From the NCBI RefSeq assembly GCF_008824185.1, contig NZ_CP044426.1, positions 1,868,501 to 1,932,500 on the forward strand: a stretch of 64,000 nucleotides of DNA. The letters run 5' to 3'. The notes under the pieces are model-generated. The model saw only the letters and a list, made by a program, of their open reading frames with translations, did no database searches and was not told the origin of the DNA. How positions within the stretch are numbered: the stretch's first letter is position 1; each line of letters opens with the position of its first letter. This DNA comes from Paracoccus pantotrophus (GTDB lineage Bacteria; Pseudomonadota; Alphaproteobacteria; Rhodobacterales; Rhodobacteraceae). The translations under genes and the position numbers were made by a program. Positions 20,236 to 28,236 of the stretch are shown piece by piece.

Positions 20236-20852
20236 GGCGCAATCGAGCAGCAGCCCGTCAGCATGCGCGACGGCTGCTCCTGCCCGTCCAGAATCACCGC
20301 GACGGCCAAGGCATAGCCGCGGTCCGACATGCCGTCCGAGCATTGTTCGGGCCGCAGGAAGGCCGTAAGCCGGCCCTTGCCGTCGCCGGCGATGATGCCG
20401 CGCGTGGGTTCGCCCTCGATGCCGCGATCCATGACCTTGCGCAGCGAAAGCTGGCGCTCGGGCGCATCGGGTTCGCTGAAGACCAACCCCTTCTGCACCG
20501 TCTTGACCGACCAGAAGGGCTCGGTTCCGCTGCAATGCAGCGCCAGCGGCAGTTCGGCGGGCTTCCAGACCGTCGCCTGCGGCTTGAGAAAGCGCAACGC
20601 CACCCAGCCCGTCGTCTCGCCCACGTTTACGAGGCCCCACTTGCCCGAGGCGTCGCGGTCCAGCAGCTCGACCCCCTTGGCGGTCGAGGCGAGCCGGCCG
20701 ATGATCTTGGCCTGCCCGTGCGGTGCCTCGCGCACGTTCAGCTTGTCCCAGGTCTCGACGACGGTGACGTCGAACAGGTGCGGCAGATAATCCTGCGCCT
20801 GCACCGCAAGAGGCGCGGCAAGGGCGAGGCCGGTCAGAAGGATACGCAGCAT
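20232..20852 (-). CDS. Exported SH3-domain protein
   Basis: A 206-aa secreted or periplasmic protein. The first ~20 residues (LRILLTGLALAAPLAVQAQ) are a signal peptide. A bacterial SH3 domain follows (VVETWDKLNVREAPHGQAKIIG... WGLVNVGETTGWVALRFL). The C-terminal half is conserved-looking but unassigned, with LHCSGTEPFWSV and a CC pair near the end (TGCCSIAP). ATG 20852 is used because GAGGTG lies 4 nt before it. It follows dxs by 9 nt, in the isoprenoid operon. Confidence 0.8.
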   Translation of the reverse strand: MLRILLTGLALAAPLAVQAQDYLPHLFDVTVVETWDKLNVREAPHGQAKIIGRLASTAKGVELLDRDASGKWGLVNVGETTGWVALRFLKPQATVWKPAELPLALHCSGTEPFWSVKTVQKGLVFSEPDAPERQLSLRKVMDRGIEGEPTRGIIAGDGKGRLTAFLRPEQCSDGMSDRGYALAVAVILDGQEQPSRMLTGCCSIAP

Positions 20853-20861
20853 TGTCACCTC

Positions 20862-22784
20862 TCAGGCACGTTTCGCCAGCGCCACGCCCAGGACGTCCAG
20901 CACCTTGGCCTCGATGTCGGGGGCGGACATGCGGGCGCAGCGATACATGGCCTCGGGGCTGGCATGGTCGATGAATGTATCGGGCAACACCATCTGGCGG
21001 AAACGCAGCCCGCCGTCGAAGACGCCCTCGTCCGACAGAAGCTGCGCGACCAGGCTGCCGAAGCCGCCGACCGCGCCCTCCTCGATGGTGATCAGCGCCT
21101 CATGCGTGCGGGCCAGGCGCAGGATCAGGTTGCGGTCCAGCGGCTTGGCAAAGCGGGCATCGACCACCGTGGGCGTGATCCCGCGCGCCAGCAGCGCCTC
21201 GCGCGCCCGCATGACCTCGGCCAGCCGGGTGCCGAAGGACAGGATGGCGACGCGCTTGCCCTCGGCCACGACCCGGCCCTTGCCGATTTCCAGCACCTCG
21301 CCGCGTTCGGGCATCTCGACGCCGGTGCCCTCGCCGCGCGGATAGCGGAAGGCGATGGGGCCTTCGTCATGAGCCGCCGCGGTGGCGACCATATGGACCA
21401 GTTCCGCCTCATCCGCGGCGGCCATGACCACCATGCCGGGCAGGTTCGCGAGGAAGGCGATGTCATAGGCGCCGGCATGGGTGGCGCCATCGGCACCGAC
21501 CAGACCGGCGCGGTCGATGGCAAAGCGCACCGGCAGGCGCTGGATCGCCACGTCATGCACCACCTGGTCGTAGCCGCGCTGCAGGAAGGTCGAATAAAGC
21601 GCGCAGAACGGCTTCATCCCCCCCGCCGCCAGCCCCGCCGAGAAGGTCACGGCATGCTGCTCGGCAATGCCCACGTCGAAGCAGCGGCGCGGAAAACGCT
21701 CGGCGAACAGATTCAGCCCGGTGCCGTCCGGCATGGCGGCGGTGACGGCGACAATGCGGGCGTCGCGGCTGGCCTGATCGACCAGCGCACGGGCAAAGAC
21801 CGAGGTATAGCTGGGTGCGTTCGATTTCGCCTTGGCCTGCGCGCCGGTGTGAACGTCGAATTTCGCCGTGGCATGGCCCTTGTCGGCGGCGCGCTCGGCC
21901 GGGCCGTAGCCCTTGCCCTTGCGGGTCACGACATGCAGCAGCACCGGCCCCGTCGCCCGCGCCTTGACCGTGCGCAGAAGCGGCAGAAGCTGGTCGAGGT
22001 CGTGGCCATCGACCGGGCCGATATAGGAAAACCCCAGTTCCTCGAACAGCGTGCCGCCGACGGTCATGCCCTTGAGCATCTCCTTGGCCCGCCGCGCCCC
22101 CTCTTGCAGGCTGGGCGGCAGGAAGCCGACCGCGCCCTTGGCGACGGCCTTGAGATCCTGGAACGGCCCCTCGGCGTAAAGCCGGGTCAGATAGCGCGAC
22201 AGCGCCCCGGTGGGCGGCGCGATGGACATCTCGTTGTCGTTCAAGACCACGAACAGCCGCTTGCCCAGGTCGCCGGCATTGTTCAGCGCCTCGAAGGCCA
22301 TGCCCGCGCTCATCGCGCCGTCGCCGATCACCGCGACGGCATCGCCCGGATCGCCGCCCAGTTCGCGCGCCATGGCAAAGCCCAGCGCCGCGCTGATCGA
22401 GGTCGAGCTGTGCCCGGCGCCGAACGGGTCATAGGCACTTTCCGAACGCTTGGTGAAACCGGAAAGCCCGCCCTCCATCCGCAGGGTGCGGATGCGGTCG
22501 CGGCGCCCGGTCAGGATCTTGTGCGGATAGCATTGATGGCCCACGTCCCAGATGATCTTGTCGCGCGGTGCGTCAAAGACCGCGTGCAGCGCCACGGTCA
22601 GTTCGACCACGCCCAGCCCGGCGCCCAGATGGCCGCCGGTGACGGAAACGGCGCTGACCGTCTCGGCCCGCAGCTCGTCGGCAAGCTGCCGCAGCTCGCG
22701 ATCGGTCAGATCCTTGAGGTCGGACGGCAGGTGAACCCGGTCCAGGATCGGCGTCGCGGGGCGGTGGGAAGTTTCATCGGTCAT
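20862..22784 (-). CDS. dxs: 1-deoxy-D-xylulose-5-phosphate synthase
   Basis: Thiamine diphosphate enzyme that condenses pyruvate and glyceraldehyde 3-phosphate, the first step of the MEP isoprenoid pathway. The 640-aa product is full length. Motifs include GGHLGAGLGVVELTVALH, the TPP motif VIGDGAMSAGMAFEALNNAG, FDVGIAEQHAVTFSAGLA (catalytic glutamate region) and RAGLVGADGATHAGAYD. GGAGAGGGG precedes the ATG; an upstream extension is shadow sequence. It follows ispA by 25 nt in the same operon. Confidence 0.97.
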   Translation of the reverse strand: MTDETSHRPATPILDRVHLPSDLKDLTDRELRQLADELRAETVSAVSVTGGHLGAGLGVVELTVALHAVFDAPRDKIIWDVGHQCYPHKILTGRRDRIRTLRMEGGLSGFTKRSESAYDPFGAGHSSTSISAALGFAMARELGGDPGDAVAVIGDGAMSAGMAFEALNNAGDLGKRLFVVLNDNEMSIAPPTGALSRYLTRLYAEGPFQDLKAVAKGAVGFLPPSLQEGARRAKEMLKGMTVGGTLFEELGFSYIGPVDGHDLDQLLPLLRTVKARATGPVLLHVVTRKGKGYGPAERAADKGHATAKFDVHTGAQAKAKSNAPSYTSVFARALVDQASRDARIVAVTAAMPDGTGLNLFAERFPRRCFDVGIAEQHAVTFSAGLAAGGMKPFCALYSTFLQRGYDQVVHDVAIQRLPVRFAIDRAGLVGADGATHAGAYDIAFLANLPGMVVMAAADEAELVHMVATAAAHDEGPIAFRYPRGEGTGVEMPERGEVLEIGKGRVVAEGKRVAILSFGTRLAEVMRAREALLARGITPTVVDARFAKPLDRNLILRLARTHEALITIEEGAVGGFGSLVAQLLSDEGVFDGGLRFRQMVLPDTFIDHASPEAMYRCARMSAPDIEAKVLDVLGVALAKRA

Positions 22785-22809
22785 GGCTTGCCCCTCTCCG
22801 GGCGGGCTG

Positions 22810-23673
22810 TCAGGCGTCGCGTTCGATAACGAAACGCGCGAGCTGCCGCAAGTTTCCTGCGCCCTCGCCATAGGCATCAAGGGCGGCTTCGGCATCTCGG
22901 ACCAGCGCGCGCGCCTTGTCCCGCGCGCCCTCCAGCCCCAGCAGCGAGACGAAGGTCGCCTTGTTGGCGGCGCCGTCCTTGCCGGTGCGCTTGCCCGTCT
23001 CGGCCTCGGTGCCGGTCACGTCGAGAATGTCGTCCTGGATCTGGAAGGCCAGGCCCAGGTTGCGGGCATATTCCGCCAGCGGGCCGGGATCCTCGCCCGC
23101 CATGACCGCGCCGGCGGTGGCGGCGAACTGGATCAGCGCCCCGGTCTTGGCCTGCTGCAGCCGGGTGATGGCGGCAAGGTCCAAGGGCTCGGCGGCGGTC
23201 TCGGCGGCGATGTCCAGCGCCTGGCCCCAGACCATGCCGCGCCCGCCCGCCGCATCGGACAGGCCGCACACCAACGCCAGCCGCGCCTCGGGCGGGCCGA
23301 CCAGCGGCTCGGTCAAAAGGCCAAAAGCCAGGCTTTGCAGCGCGTCGCCGGCCAGGATGGCGGTGGCCTCGGACCATTGCACATGCACGGTGGGCAGGCC
23401 GCGGCGCAGGTCGTCGTCGTCCATCGAGGGCAGATCGTCATGGACCAGGCTATAGGCATGCAGCGCCTCGACCGCCGCCGCGACCGGCAGCGATGCTGCG
23501 TCGGGCAAGCCGAACAGCCGCGCCGATTCCATGACCAGGAAGGCGCGGATGCGCTTGCCGCCGGTGCAGGCATAGCGCATGGCATCGGTCAGCTCGCCCT
23601 CGGGCAGGCCGGCCATGACCTCGTCCAGCGCGGCCTGGACCTGCGCCTTCACCTCGGCAAGGCGGTCCCGCAT
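22810..23673 (-). CDS. ispA: Farnesyl/geranylgeranyl diphosphate synthase
   Basis: Trans-prenyltransferase, 287 aa, supplying farnesyl-type diphosphates from the MEP pathway. First aspartate-rich motif SLVHDDLPSMDDDDLRRG; second motif FQIQDDILDVTG. Supporting blocks are GGKRIRAFLVMES, QWSEATAILAGDALQSLAF and ANKATFVSLLG. The ATG abuts the xseB stop (TGATG). A longer open frame exists but lacks family sequence. Genes dxs and ispA in one operon couple the first step with chain elongation. Confidence 0.95.
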   Translation of the reverse strand: MRDRLAEVKAQVQAALDEVMAGLPEGELTDAMRYACTGGKRIRAFLVMESARLFGLPDAASLPVAAAVEALHAYSLVHDDLPSMDDDDLRRGLPTVHVQWSEATAILAGDALQSLAFGLLTEPLVGPPEARLALVCGLSDAAGGRGMVWGQALDIAAETAAEPLDLAAITRLQQAKTGALIQFAATAGAVMAGEDPGPLAEYARNLGLAFQIQDDILDVTGTEAETGKRTGKDGAANKATFVSLLGLEGARDKARALVRDAEAALDAYGEGAGNLRQLARFVIERDA

Positions 23674-23915
23674 CACAGCCCCTCGGCCGGAACGGTCCCG
23701 TCGGGCTGGCCGTTGGCCGCCAAAGTGATCTTTTCCACCCGCTCCTCGGCCTCGCGCAGGCGCTTGTCGCAATGCGCCCGCAGGGCCGCACCGCGCTCGT
23801 AGAGCTTGATCGATTCCTCCAGCGTGGCCTCGCCATGCTCCAGACGGCCGACCGTCGCCTCCAGCTCTTTCATCGCCTCCTCGAAGGACATGTTCTCGAT
23901 CTCGGTCCCGGTCAC
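23673..23915 (-). CDS. xseB: Exodeoxyribonuclease VII small subunit
   Basis: An 80-aa small subunit of exonuclease VII. The family core is SFEEAMKELEATVGRLEHGE, then LEESIKLYERGAALRAHCDK. The start is GTG at 23915, overlapping the upstream stop by 4 nt (GTGA); an internal ATG at codon 9 (MSFEEAM) is an alternative. The large subunit is not in the window. Position before ispA and dxs is a common bacterial order. Confidence 0.93.
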   Translation of the reverse strand: MTGTEIENMSFEEAMKELEATVGRLEHGEATLEESIKLYERGAALRAHCDKRLREAEERVEKITLAANGQPDGTVPAEGL

Positions 23916-24829
23916 GCGGCAGTCTCCCTCAGCACATCGACATGGGCGCGCGCCGAGCGGCCCAGAGCGGCCAGATCATAACCGCCTTCCAGCGCCGATA
24001 CCACCGGGGCCGAACACCCCGCCGCCGTGTCGCAGATCATCCGGGTGATGGCGGTGAAATCCGCCTCGCGCCACATCAGCGCGGCAAGGGGGTCGTCGGC
24101 ATGGGCGTCGAACCCGGCCGAGACCAGCACCAGCTGCGGCCGCCAGGCCGCGACCCGGTCGCAGATCGCCCGCCAGGCCGCGCGCGCCTCGTCCCCGCCG
24201 CTGCCCGGCGCCAGCGGCATGTTGACGATCTGGCCATGCGCACCCCGCTCCGAGGCCGCGCCGGTGCCGGGATAAAGCGGCACCTGGTGGGTCGAGGCGA
24301 AGAACGCCCGCTTCTCGTCCCACAGCACGTCCTGGGTGCCGTTGCCGTGATGCACGTCGAAATCCAGCACCGCCACCCGGTCCAGCCCGTGATGGTCCAG
24401 CGCCCGCAGGGCGGCGATGGCGACCGAGGACAGGATGCAGAACCCCATGGCCTTCATGCGCTCGGCATGATGGCCCGGCGGGCGCATGGCGACGAAGGCA
24501 TTGGGCGCCTCGCCCGCCAGCACCGCATCCACGGCGGCGCAGGCCCCGCCGGCGGCATGGCGCGCCGCCTCCAGGCTGCCCGGCGCCAGATAAGTGTCCG
24601 AATCGAGCATGCTCCAGCCCTCGGCCGGCAGCTTCCGCCGCAAAAGCGCCAGGTACCCGGCCGGATGGGCGCGCAGGATGTCCCTCTCCGCCGCCTCGGG
24701 CGCCTCGCGCCGCTCCAGGTCCATCCCCTCCAGCGCGGCCAACACGGCATCCAGCCGGGCCACCTGCTCGGGATGGCTGGGCGGCGTCACATGCGAAAAG
24801 CCCGAGGGATGCGTATAAAGCAAGGTCAT
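23912..24829 (-). CDS. Histone deacetylase family (AcuC-like) hydrolase
   Basis: A 305-aa zinc amidohydrolase of the arginase/deacetylase fold. Motifs are MRPPGHHAERMKAMGFC, AVLDFDVHHGNGTQDV with zinc ligands, SAGFDAHADDPLAALM and EGGYDLAALG near the end. In bacteria these act on acetylated small molecules or polyamines; the substrate here is open. The start is MTLLYTHPSGFSHVTPPSHPEQ; the frame is open further upstream through repeat DNA. First gene of the xseB-ispA-dxs operon. Confidence 0.92.
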   Translation of the reverse strand: MTLLYTHPSGFSHVTPPSHPEQVARLDAVLAALEGMDLERREAPEAAERDILRAHPAGYLALLRRKLPAEGWSMLDSDTYLAPGSLEAARHAAGGACAAVDAVLAGEAPNAFVAMRPPGHHAERMKAMGFCILSSVAIAALRALDHHGLDRVAVLDFDVHHGNGTQDVLWDEKRAFFASTHQVPLYPGTGAASERGAHGQIVNMPLAPGSGGDEARAAWRAICDRVAAWRPQLVLVSAGFDAHADDPLAALMWREADFTAITRMICDTAAGCSAPVVSALEGGYDLAALGRSARAHVDVLRETAA

Positions 24830-24952
24830 CGGCCCAAGGATTATGGACAGCCGCCCCGCCCGGCAAGGAAATGTTCCGCAGCTTGCCGAAAATCCCGCCC
24901 CCGAACAGGGCAAATGCCCGCCAGGCCCGCACCCGCAATGGCGGCACCCCGC

Positions 24953-24988
24953 CCCGGCTTCTTTCTTGGTCAAATATCCTCGGGGGGA
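24953..24988 (-). repeat. TATTTG-core intergenic repeat
   Basis: On the minus strand this reads CCCCCCGAGGATATTTGACC followed by AAGAAAGAAGCCGGGG. It matches the TATTTG plus AAGAAGCCGGG pattern of the copies before gyrB. It sits in the 226-bp gap between the mtaB stop and the deacetylase start. The rest of the gap shows GC-rich DNA with no other feature. Confidence 0.6.
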
Positions 24989-25055
24989 GTCCGGCGGCCG
25001 CAGGCCGGTGGACGGGGGGCAGACAGCCCCCGCGGCCACGCTGAAACGGCCGCCC

Positions 25056-26318
25056 TCAGGCCCTCAGCCGCTGCCCGTCATGGCCGGCGATGCGCAGCTC
25101 CACCAGCGTGCCCTCGGGCATGTCGCGGTCGAAGGCGACCTCGGTGAAATGCTCCGTCCGGCCCAGCCGCGGCCCCTCGGTCAGCACCATGCGCAGCGCG
25201 CCGAGCTCGGCCTCAAGATGCCGGGCCAGCGCCGCATCGCCCGCCGCCCGCAGCCGCGCCGCGCGCTCCCTGATCGCCGGGCCGGGCACGCGCGGCATCC
25301 GCGCCGCCGGCGTGCCCTTCCGCGCCGAATAGGGAAACACATGCAGGAAGGTCAGCCCGCAATCCTCGACCAGCTTCAGGCTGTTTTCAAACATCGCCTC
25401 GGTCTCGGTCGGGAAGCCGGCGATGATGTCGGCGCCGAAGACGATGCCGGGCCGCAGCTTGCGCGCCGCCTCGCAGAAACGGATGGCGTCGTCGCGCAGG
25501 TGGCGGCGCTTCATCCGCTTCAGGATCATGTCGTCGCCGGCCTGCAGCGACAGGTGCAGATGCGGCATCAGCCGCGGCTCGGTGGCGATGGCCAGCATCA
25601 GGTTTTCGTCCGCCTCGATCGAATCGATCGAGCTGATGCGCAGCCGCGGCAGATCCGGCACCAGCCGCAGGATACGCATGACCAGATCGCCCAGCCGCGG
25701 CTGCCCCGGCAGATCGGCGCCCCACGAGGTCAGGTCCACCCCGGTCAGCACCACCTCGTTGAAGCCGCGATCCCGCAGCCGCTTGATCTGGTCCACCACC
25801 ACCCCCGCCGGCACCGAGCGCGAATTGCCCCTGCCGTAAGGAATGATGCAGAAGGTGCAGCGATGATCGCAGCCGTTCTGCACCTGCACATAGGCCCGAT
25901 GCCGGCCGAAGCCGTCGATCAGGTGGCCCGCCGTCTCGCGCACCGACATGATGTCGTCGACCTGCACCCGCTCGGTCTCGCCGATCAGGTCGGGGGCCTG
26001 CATCGCGGCCCAGGTTGCCGGCTGCATCTTTTCGTGGTTGCCGATGACGCGGCTGACCTCGGCCATGGCGGCGAAGGTCTCGGGCTCGGTCTGGGCGGCG
26101 CAGCCGGTGACGATGACCGGGGCGCCGGGGTTCTCGCGCGCCAGCCGGCGGATCTCCTGCCGGGCCTTGCGCACCGCCTCGGCCGTCACCGCACAGGTGT
26201 TCACGATCACCGCGCCCTGCAGCCCGGCGGCCTCGGCCATCTCGCGCATGGCCTCGGTCTCATAGGCGTTCAGCCGGCAGCCGAGGGTGGCGAAAACCGG
26301 GGGCTTCAGATCCTTCAT
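25056..26318 (-). CDS. mtaB: tRNA t6A37 methylthiotransferase MtaB
   Basis: Radical SAM enzyme that converts t6A37 to ms2t6A37 in tRNA. The 420-aa product has the N-terminal UPF0004 domain (TLGCRLNAYETEAM, NTCAVTAEA, TGCAAQTEPE supplying cysteines for the second cluster) and the radical SAM motif NGCDHRCTFCIIPYGRGNSR. The central barrel has TGVDLTSWG and DIIAGFPTETEAMF; a C-terminal TRAM-like end closes it. The start overlaps the dapF stop by 4 nt. Confidence 0.95.
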   Translation of the reverse strand: MKDLKPPVFATLGCRLNAYETEAMREMAEAAGLQGAVIVNTCAVTAEAVRKARQEIRRLARENPGAPVIVTGCAAQTEPETFAAMAEVSRVIGNHEKMQPATWAAMQAPDLIGETERVQVDDIMSVRETAGHLIDGFGRHRAYVQVQNGCDHRCTFCIIPYGRGNSRSVPAGVVVDQIKRLRDRGFNEVVLTGVDLTSWGADLPGQPRLGDLVMRILRLVPDLPRLRISSIDSIEADENLMLAIATEPRLMPHLHLSLQAGDDMILKRMKRRHLRDDAIRFCEAARKLRPGIVFGADIIAGFPTETEAMFENSLKLVEDCGLTFLHVFPYSARKGTPAARMPRVPGPAIRERAARLRAAGDAALARHLEAELGALRMVLTEGPRLGRTEHFTEVAFDRDMPEGTLVELRIAGHDGQRLRA

Positions 26319-27142
26319 CCGCGCCAGACCCCGTCGAAGACATGCGCCGTCGGCCCGGTCATCCAGACCCCGTCCTCACGCCAGTCGATCTCCAGCTGCC
26401 CGCCCGGCACGTTGACCTTGACCCGCCGCCCGGTCAGCCCGCGCCGCGCCGCCGCCACCACCGCCGCGCATGAGCACGACCCCGAGGCCAGGGTGATGCC
26501 GGTGCCGCGTTCCCAGATGCGCAGCACGATCTCGTCCGGCGAGACGACCTGCACCAGCTCGACATTGGTCCGCTGCGGATAAAGCGGATGATGCTCATGC
26601 GCGGGCCCGAAGCGTTCCAGGTCCACCGCCGCCACATCGGGCACGAAGAAGGTCATGTGCGGATTGCCCATCCCCGTCGCCACCGGATCGCCTGGAATCG
26701 GCAGGTGCAGCGTATCGACATCCTCGGCCAGCGGGATCCCGGCCCAGCCCAGCACCGGCGCGCCCATGTTGACCCGCGTCAGCCGGTCCCCGGCATCCTC
26801 GGCCGCAAGCACCGCATGGTCGGTGGCGAGCCGCAGGGCCGAGGCGCCCGATTCGTCCATCAGGAAGCGCGCGACGCAGCGCGTGGCATTGCCGCAGGCG
26901 GCCGAGACCGAGCCGTCGGCGTTGAAGAACACCAGCCGCGCATCGGCATTCTCGCCGGGCAGGATGACGGCCATCTGGTCGAAACCGACACCGCGATGGC
27001 GGTCCGCGATCGCGGCCACGGTCGCGGCATCGGGCAGCGCGCCGGAGCGGCGGCTGTCGATCACCACGAAGTCGTTGCCGAGCCCGTGCATCTTCATGAA
27101 GGGCAGAGGGACGCTCTGGCCGGGGTTTTGCTGGTGTTCCAT
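26315..27142 (-). CDS. dapF: Diaminopimelate epimerase with serine at the second active-site position
   Basis: Converts LL- to meso-diaminopimelate for lysine and peptidoglycan. The 275-aa product has the family start KMHGLGNDFVVID and the first catalytic cysteine in SAACGNATRC. The second active-site segment reads ERGTGITLASGSCSCAA. In characterised enzymes the residue after TxA in this segment is the second catalytic cysteine (ACGSG); here it is serine, with cysteines 3 and 5 residues later. Otherwise the protein is intact (TGMGNPHMTFFVPD, LYPQRTNVE). The ATG at 27142 has AGGAG 12 nt upstream. It is coupled to mtaB. Confidence 0.93.
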   Translation of the reverse strand: MEHQQNPGQSVPLPFMKMHGLGNDFVVIDSRRSGALPDAATVAAIADRHRGVGFDQMAVILPGENADARLVFFNADGSVSAACGNATRCVARFLMDESGASALRLATDHAVLAAEDAGDRLTRVNMGAPVLGWAGIPLAEDVDTLHLPIPGDPVATGMGNPHMTFFVPDVAAVDLERFGPAHEHHPLYPQRTNVELVQVVSPDEIVLRIWERGTGITLASGSCSCAAVVAAARRGLTGRRVKVNVPGGQLEIDWREDGVWMTGPTAHVFDGVWRG

Positions 27143-27196
27143 GGCGGTGACATACTCCTGCCGGAAAGATTCTGCCAGAGGCGGTGATTTTTCCGC

Positions 27197-27225
27197 TTGA
27201 CCCTGTCAGCCGCCGACCGTAGTTA
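27197..27225 (+). promoter_or_regulatory. Probable sigma-70 promoter of tRNA-Lys
   Basis: TTGACC at 27197-27202, a 17-nt spacer and TAGTTA at 27220-27225 lie 15 nt before the mature tRNA 5' end. This is the expected layout for a stand-alone tRNA gene. Confidence 0.65.
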
Positions 27226-27239
27226 GCCCCCCGTGCGAT

Positions 27240-27315
27240 GGGCCCGTAGCTCAGTTGGTAGAGCAACTGACTTTTAATCAGTGGGTCACAGGTTCGAATC
27301 CTGTCGGGCTCACCA
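27240..27315 (+). tRNA. tRNA-Lys (anticodon UUU)
   Basis: A 76-nt cloverleaf. The acceptor arm GGGCCCG pairs with CGGGCTC (one G-U), with discriminator A and encoded CCA. The D arm is AGCTCAGTTGGTAGAGC; the anticodon stem ACTGA/TCAGT encloses CTTTTAA with TTT as anticodon. The T arm is ACAGGTTCGAATCCTGT. Its 3' end is the left border of the accessory region. Confidence 0.97.
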
Positions 27316-27346
27316 CTGAACTTCCTGTGTCAGGTGACATGCGAGT

Positions 27347-27396
27347 TGTCCATTTGTGACAGCTTTTTGTCCATTTTTGACAGATCTTCTGTCCAT
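27347..27396 (+). repeat. Three phased direct repeats beside the tRNA-Lys 3' end
   Basis: TGTCCATTTGTGACAG (27347-27362), TGTCCATTTTTGACAG (27368-27383) and a partial TGTCCAT (27390-27396) start 21 and 22 bp apart, about two helical turns. They begin 31 bp after the tRNA CCA. Such spacing fits repeated protein-binding sites, for example integrase arm sites or a regulator, but no partner gene is visible. Confidence 0.55.
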
Positions 27397-27624
27397 CGCA
27401 GCGGAATCTTATAGTTCGGTGCGGCAGTCGGCTGCGGCAAACGTGGCAGAGCCTTCGCAGCACCAGTCTGAGGTAGCCGTTCAACCGAGGTGCAGCAAGC
27501 TATCTCGCCCCGACGTCACAAAGGGCAACGAGTCGACACTCGCTGCGGATCACCCGCAGAGGGTTGACGTTTTCAGGAAAAAGAAGGATTCAGAAAGCAG
27601 TACTGGGTCTTTCTGAGATCCGTG

Positions 27625-27665
27625 ACGGGGTTCGGCGGTGCAAACGTCTAGCCCCGTTTTCTTTT
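27625..27665 (+). terminator. Possible intrinsic terminator
   Basis: ACGGGG (27625-27630) can pair with CCCCGT (27652-27657) over a 21-nt loop, followed by TTTTCTTTT. The long loop lowers confidence. It could end transcription running from tRNA-Lys. Confidence 0.35.
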
Positions 27666-27717
27666 CCGAGCGGCGATGGCCACCTCGAAAGTTCCGTTGT
27701 TTTAATGGGAAGTCAGG

Positions 27718-28017
27718 TCACGCTCGGTCCTCCCCATTCGAATAGACGCCGGGCCAGAGCTCATCGACAGTCGAATCGAGTTCAGATGCCACATATTCGG
27801 CGACACGGCGTGAGCGGCGCTTGCCGGTCAGCACGATGGACACAATCGGTCCAGTAATGTGCAGATCATTTTGCCATTCAGCTTCTGAAGGGCCACACCA
27901 AAATGGACAGTACAGTTCGATACCTCGGCGTCGACTTTGACAATGCGTTGACACTGTCAGAGGGGATAGACCTGTAGTCCGGAAGCTGGCCGGTTGGAAA
28001 TCTGTCGACTGGCCCAT
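27718..28017 (-). CDS. Hypothetical protein, possibly a degraded DNA-binding protein
   Basis: Open frame of 99 codons. The C-terminal part (VAEYVASELDSTVDELWPGVY) faintly resembles the last helices of Ner/XRE-type phage regulators, where a DELWP-like segment is common. No clear ribosome binding site was found and the N-terminal half looks random. Neighbours are an orphan methyltransferase remnant and tRNA-proximal repeats. It may be a remnant rather than a working gene. Confidence 0.25.
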   Translation of the reverse strand: MGQSTDFQPASFRTTGLSPLTVSTHCQSRRRGIELYCPFWCGPSEAEWQNDLHITGPIVSIVLTGKRRSRRVAEYVASELDSTVDELWPGVYSNGEDRA

Positions 28018-28101
28018 GGTCGCCGGTCGGGATCGCCCCAGTGCCGCAGTGCGGCTTTCCGGAAGCTACCGTTCGACTCATCACGAGGCACTATCGTACC
28101 G

Positions 28102-28212
28102 GTTTCCATCCGAGACCCGTTGGCCGGCTCCAGCACCACGCTCATTGCGGCGAAGAAGTTGGGCTGGCAGGCAATCGGCATCGAAAGCGATGCCGGTCGA
28201 GGAGGAAAGTAA
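28102..28212 (+). pseudogene. C-terminal remnant of a DNA N6-adenine/N4-cytosine methyltransferase
   Basis: About 35 codons read IRDPLAGSSTTLIAAKKLGW and on to QAIGIESD. This matches the SAM-binding motif of beta-class DNA methyltransferases (DPFAGSGTTLxAAxxLGRxxIGIE), with F to L and G to S changes. No catalytic (D/N)PPY motif or other methylase sequence is visible upstream. The fragment is cut where the IS66 end begins (28209). It is a dead relic of a modification gene. Confidence 0.7.
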
Positions 28213-28226
28213 GCGGCGGCTACGCC
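28209..28226 (+). mobile_element. IS66-family terminal sequence
   Basis: GTAAGCGGCGGCTACGCC matches the GTAAGCG start typical of IS66 family termini. It lies 11 bp before the tnpC stop and directly follows the methyltransferase remnant. The opposite terminus is not found; the other side of the IS is cut by an IS3 fragment near 33237. Confidence 0.6.
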
Positions 28227-28236
28227 CCACACACTT

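Larger units (their letters stand above)
27316..27717. other. Non-coding stretch after tRNA-Lys
   Basis: About 400 bp of lower GC than the backbone, without a convincing gene on either strand. It contains three phased TGTCCAT repeats right after the tRNA and one terminator-like hairpin near 27625, both listed separately. Short open frames here lack ribosome binding sites and family features. Confidence 0.6.

Noticed and set aside
19368..22829. Very long plus-strand open frame over the epimerase, SH3 and dxs genes
   Set aside because: It crosses several genes that have clear families in other frames and has no motif of its own.
27278..27484. Minus-strand frame ending GFEPVTH over tRNA-Lys
   Set aside because: This peptide is the well-known translation artefact of a tRNA T arm.
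27564..27857. 97-codon plus-strand frame after tRNA-Lys
   Set aside because: No ribosome binding site or domain, and it spans the terminator-like hairpin.
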